DNA of 5,180 bases from DAOTXL01 sp034434895 (lineage in GTDB: Bacteria; Chloroflexota; Anaerolineae; JAAYZQ01), in the NCBI GenBank assembly GCA_034434895.1, contig DAOTYI010000050.1, positions 1 to 5,180 of the forward strand. The letters run 5' to 3'. Shown in pieces: positions 5,022 to 5,180 of the stretch. The first letter of the stretch is position 1; the number at the start of each line of letters is the position of its first letter. The position numbers and the translations under genes were made by a program. The notes under the pieces are model-generated. The model was not told the origin of the DNA, did not search any database, and saw only the letters and a program-made list of their open reading frames with translations.

Positions 5022-5180
5022 CTATTGATCCCGCCGGGGCCAGGCCGCCAGGAGAAAGGCCAGCCCCAGCCCGGCCAGGCCACCGGCCACGATCCCCAGC
5101 CCGGTGGTCAACAGAGGACGGGGGAAGGCCGGCTCATCCGGCTCGTGGGCGACGGCCGCAATCTGGACCTCGGTGCCGGT
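5022..5180 (-). CDS. Wzz/GumC-like chain-length determinant, C-terminal end (continues at 37 via the repeat)
   Basis: Minus-strand frame ending at TAG (5022-5024). The 52 residues read TGTEVQIAAVAHEPDEPAF, then PRPLLTTGLGIVAGG and further Gly/Leu-rich residues up to a short basic tail, PRRDQ. The P..P.PRPLL motif followed by one Gly-rich transmembrane helix is the standard C-terminal end of Wzz/GumC/GNVR-type inner-membrane proteins, with the short tail in the cytoplasm. The frame is open to the window edge and continues without a break at position 37 when the two terminal repeat copies are merged. The gene converges on the operon, with only 27 bases between the two stop codons and no clear terminator there, so antisense read-through in either direction is possible. 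Confidence 0.75.
   Translation of the reverse strand, partial: TGTEVQIAAVAHEPDEPAFPRPLLTTGLGIVAGGLAGLGLAFLLAAWPRRDQ
5144..5180. repeat. Right copy of the 37-base terminal direct repeat
   Basis: Identical to bases 1-37 with no mismatch. It lies inside the coding sequence of the Wzz/GumC-like gene, so it is not an att site or an insertion-sequence end by appearance. It is best read as the same locus sequenced once and written at both ends of the contig. Confidence 0.93.

Noticed and set aside
1..5180. The circle as a small plasmid or phage
   Set aside because: No replication initiator, relaxase, partition, capsid or integrase gene and no iteron-like repeats. The closing junction cuts two genes.

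Overview
The window is a GC-rich bacterial fragment. It carries five co-directional genes that look like a nickel-handling operon, preceded by a Fur-family regulator. The gene content (FmdE-like protein, CooT, TAP-type hydrolase, GumC/Wzz-type membrane protein) and base composition would fit an Anaerolineae-like member of Chloroflexota. That assignment is a guess from gene style; no rRNA or marker gene is present.

Layout. At the left edge (1 to about 340, minus strand) lies part of a coiled-coil gene whose C-terminal end is at the right edge (5022-5180, minus strand). From about 336 to 1034 (plus) comes the C-terminal part of an alpha/beta hydrolase that lacks its N-terminal half. A complete Fur-family gene follows (1099-1533). 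A strong sigma70-type promoter (1598-1626) is overlapped by a near-perfect inverted repeat (1625-1652) containing TTGCAA-N4-TTGCAA, much like the nickel-responsive Nur box. Downstream are a SAM-dependent methyltransferase (1695-2525), an FmdE-domain protein with an extra N-terminal domain (2536-3495), an NAD-dependent sugar-epimerase-like SDR (3502-4542), a CooT-family nickel-binding protein (4561-4761) and a histidine-rich 78-residue protein (4758-4994). Gaps are 19 bases or less, and the last two genes overlap by 4 bases, so this is almost certainly one transcript.

Working model (inference). The Fur-family protein senses nickel or a related metal and represses the operon by covering its transcription start. 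CooT and the His-rich protein bind or pass on the metal. The methyltransferase, FmdE-like protein and epimerase have no assigned role and could form or modify a metal-binding small molecule or cofactor. No transporter or nickel enzyme is visible.

Topology. Bases 1-37 and 5144-5180 are identical, and joining them restores an uninterrupted minus-strand reading frame, so the sequence closes into a 5143-base circle. At about 326-345 two genes that have both lost their 5' parts abut head to head. The circle therefore looks like a chromosomal fragment joined end to end (assembly or library chimera, or an excised circle), not a plasmid: no replication, partition or mobilisation gene is present.
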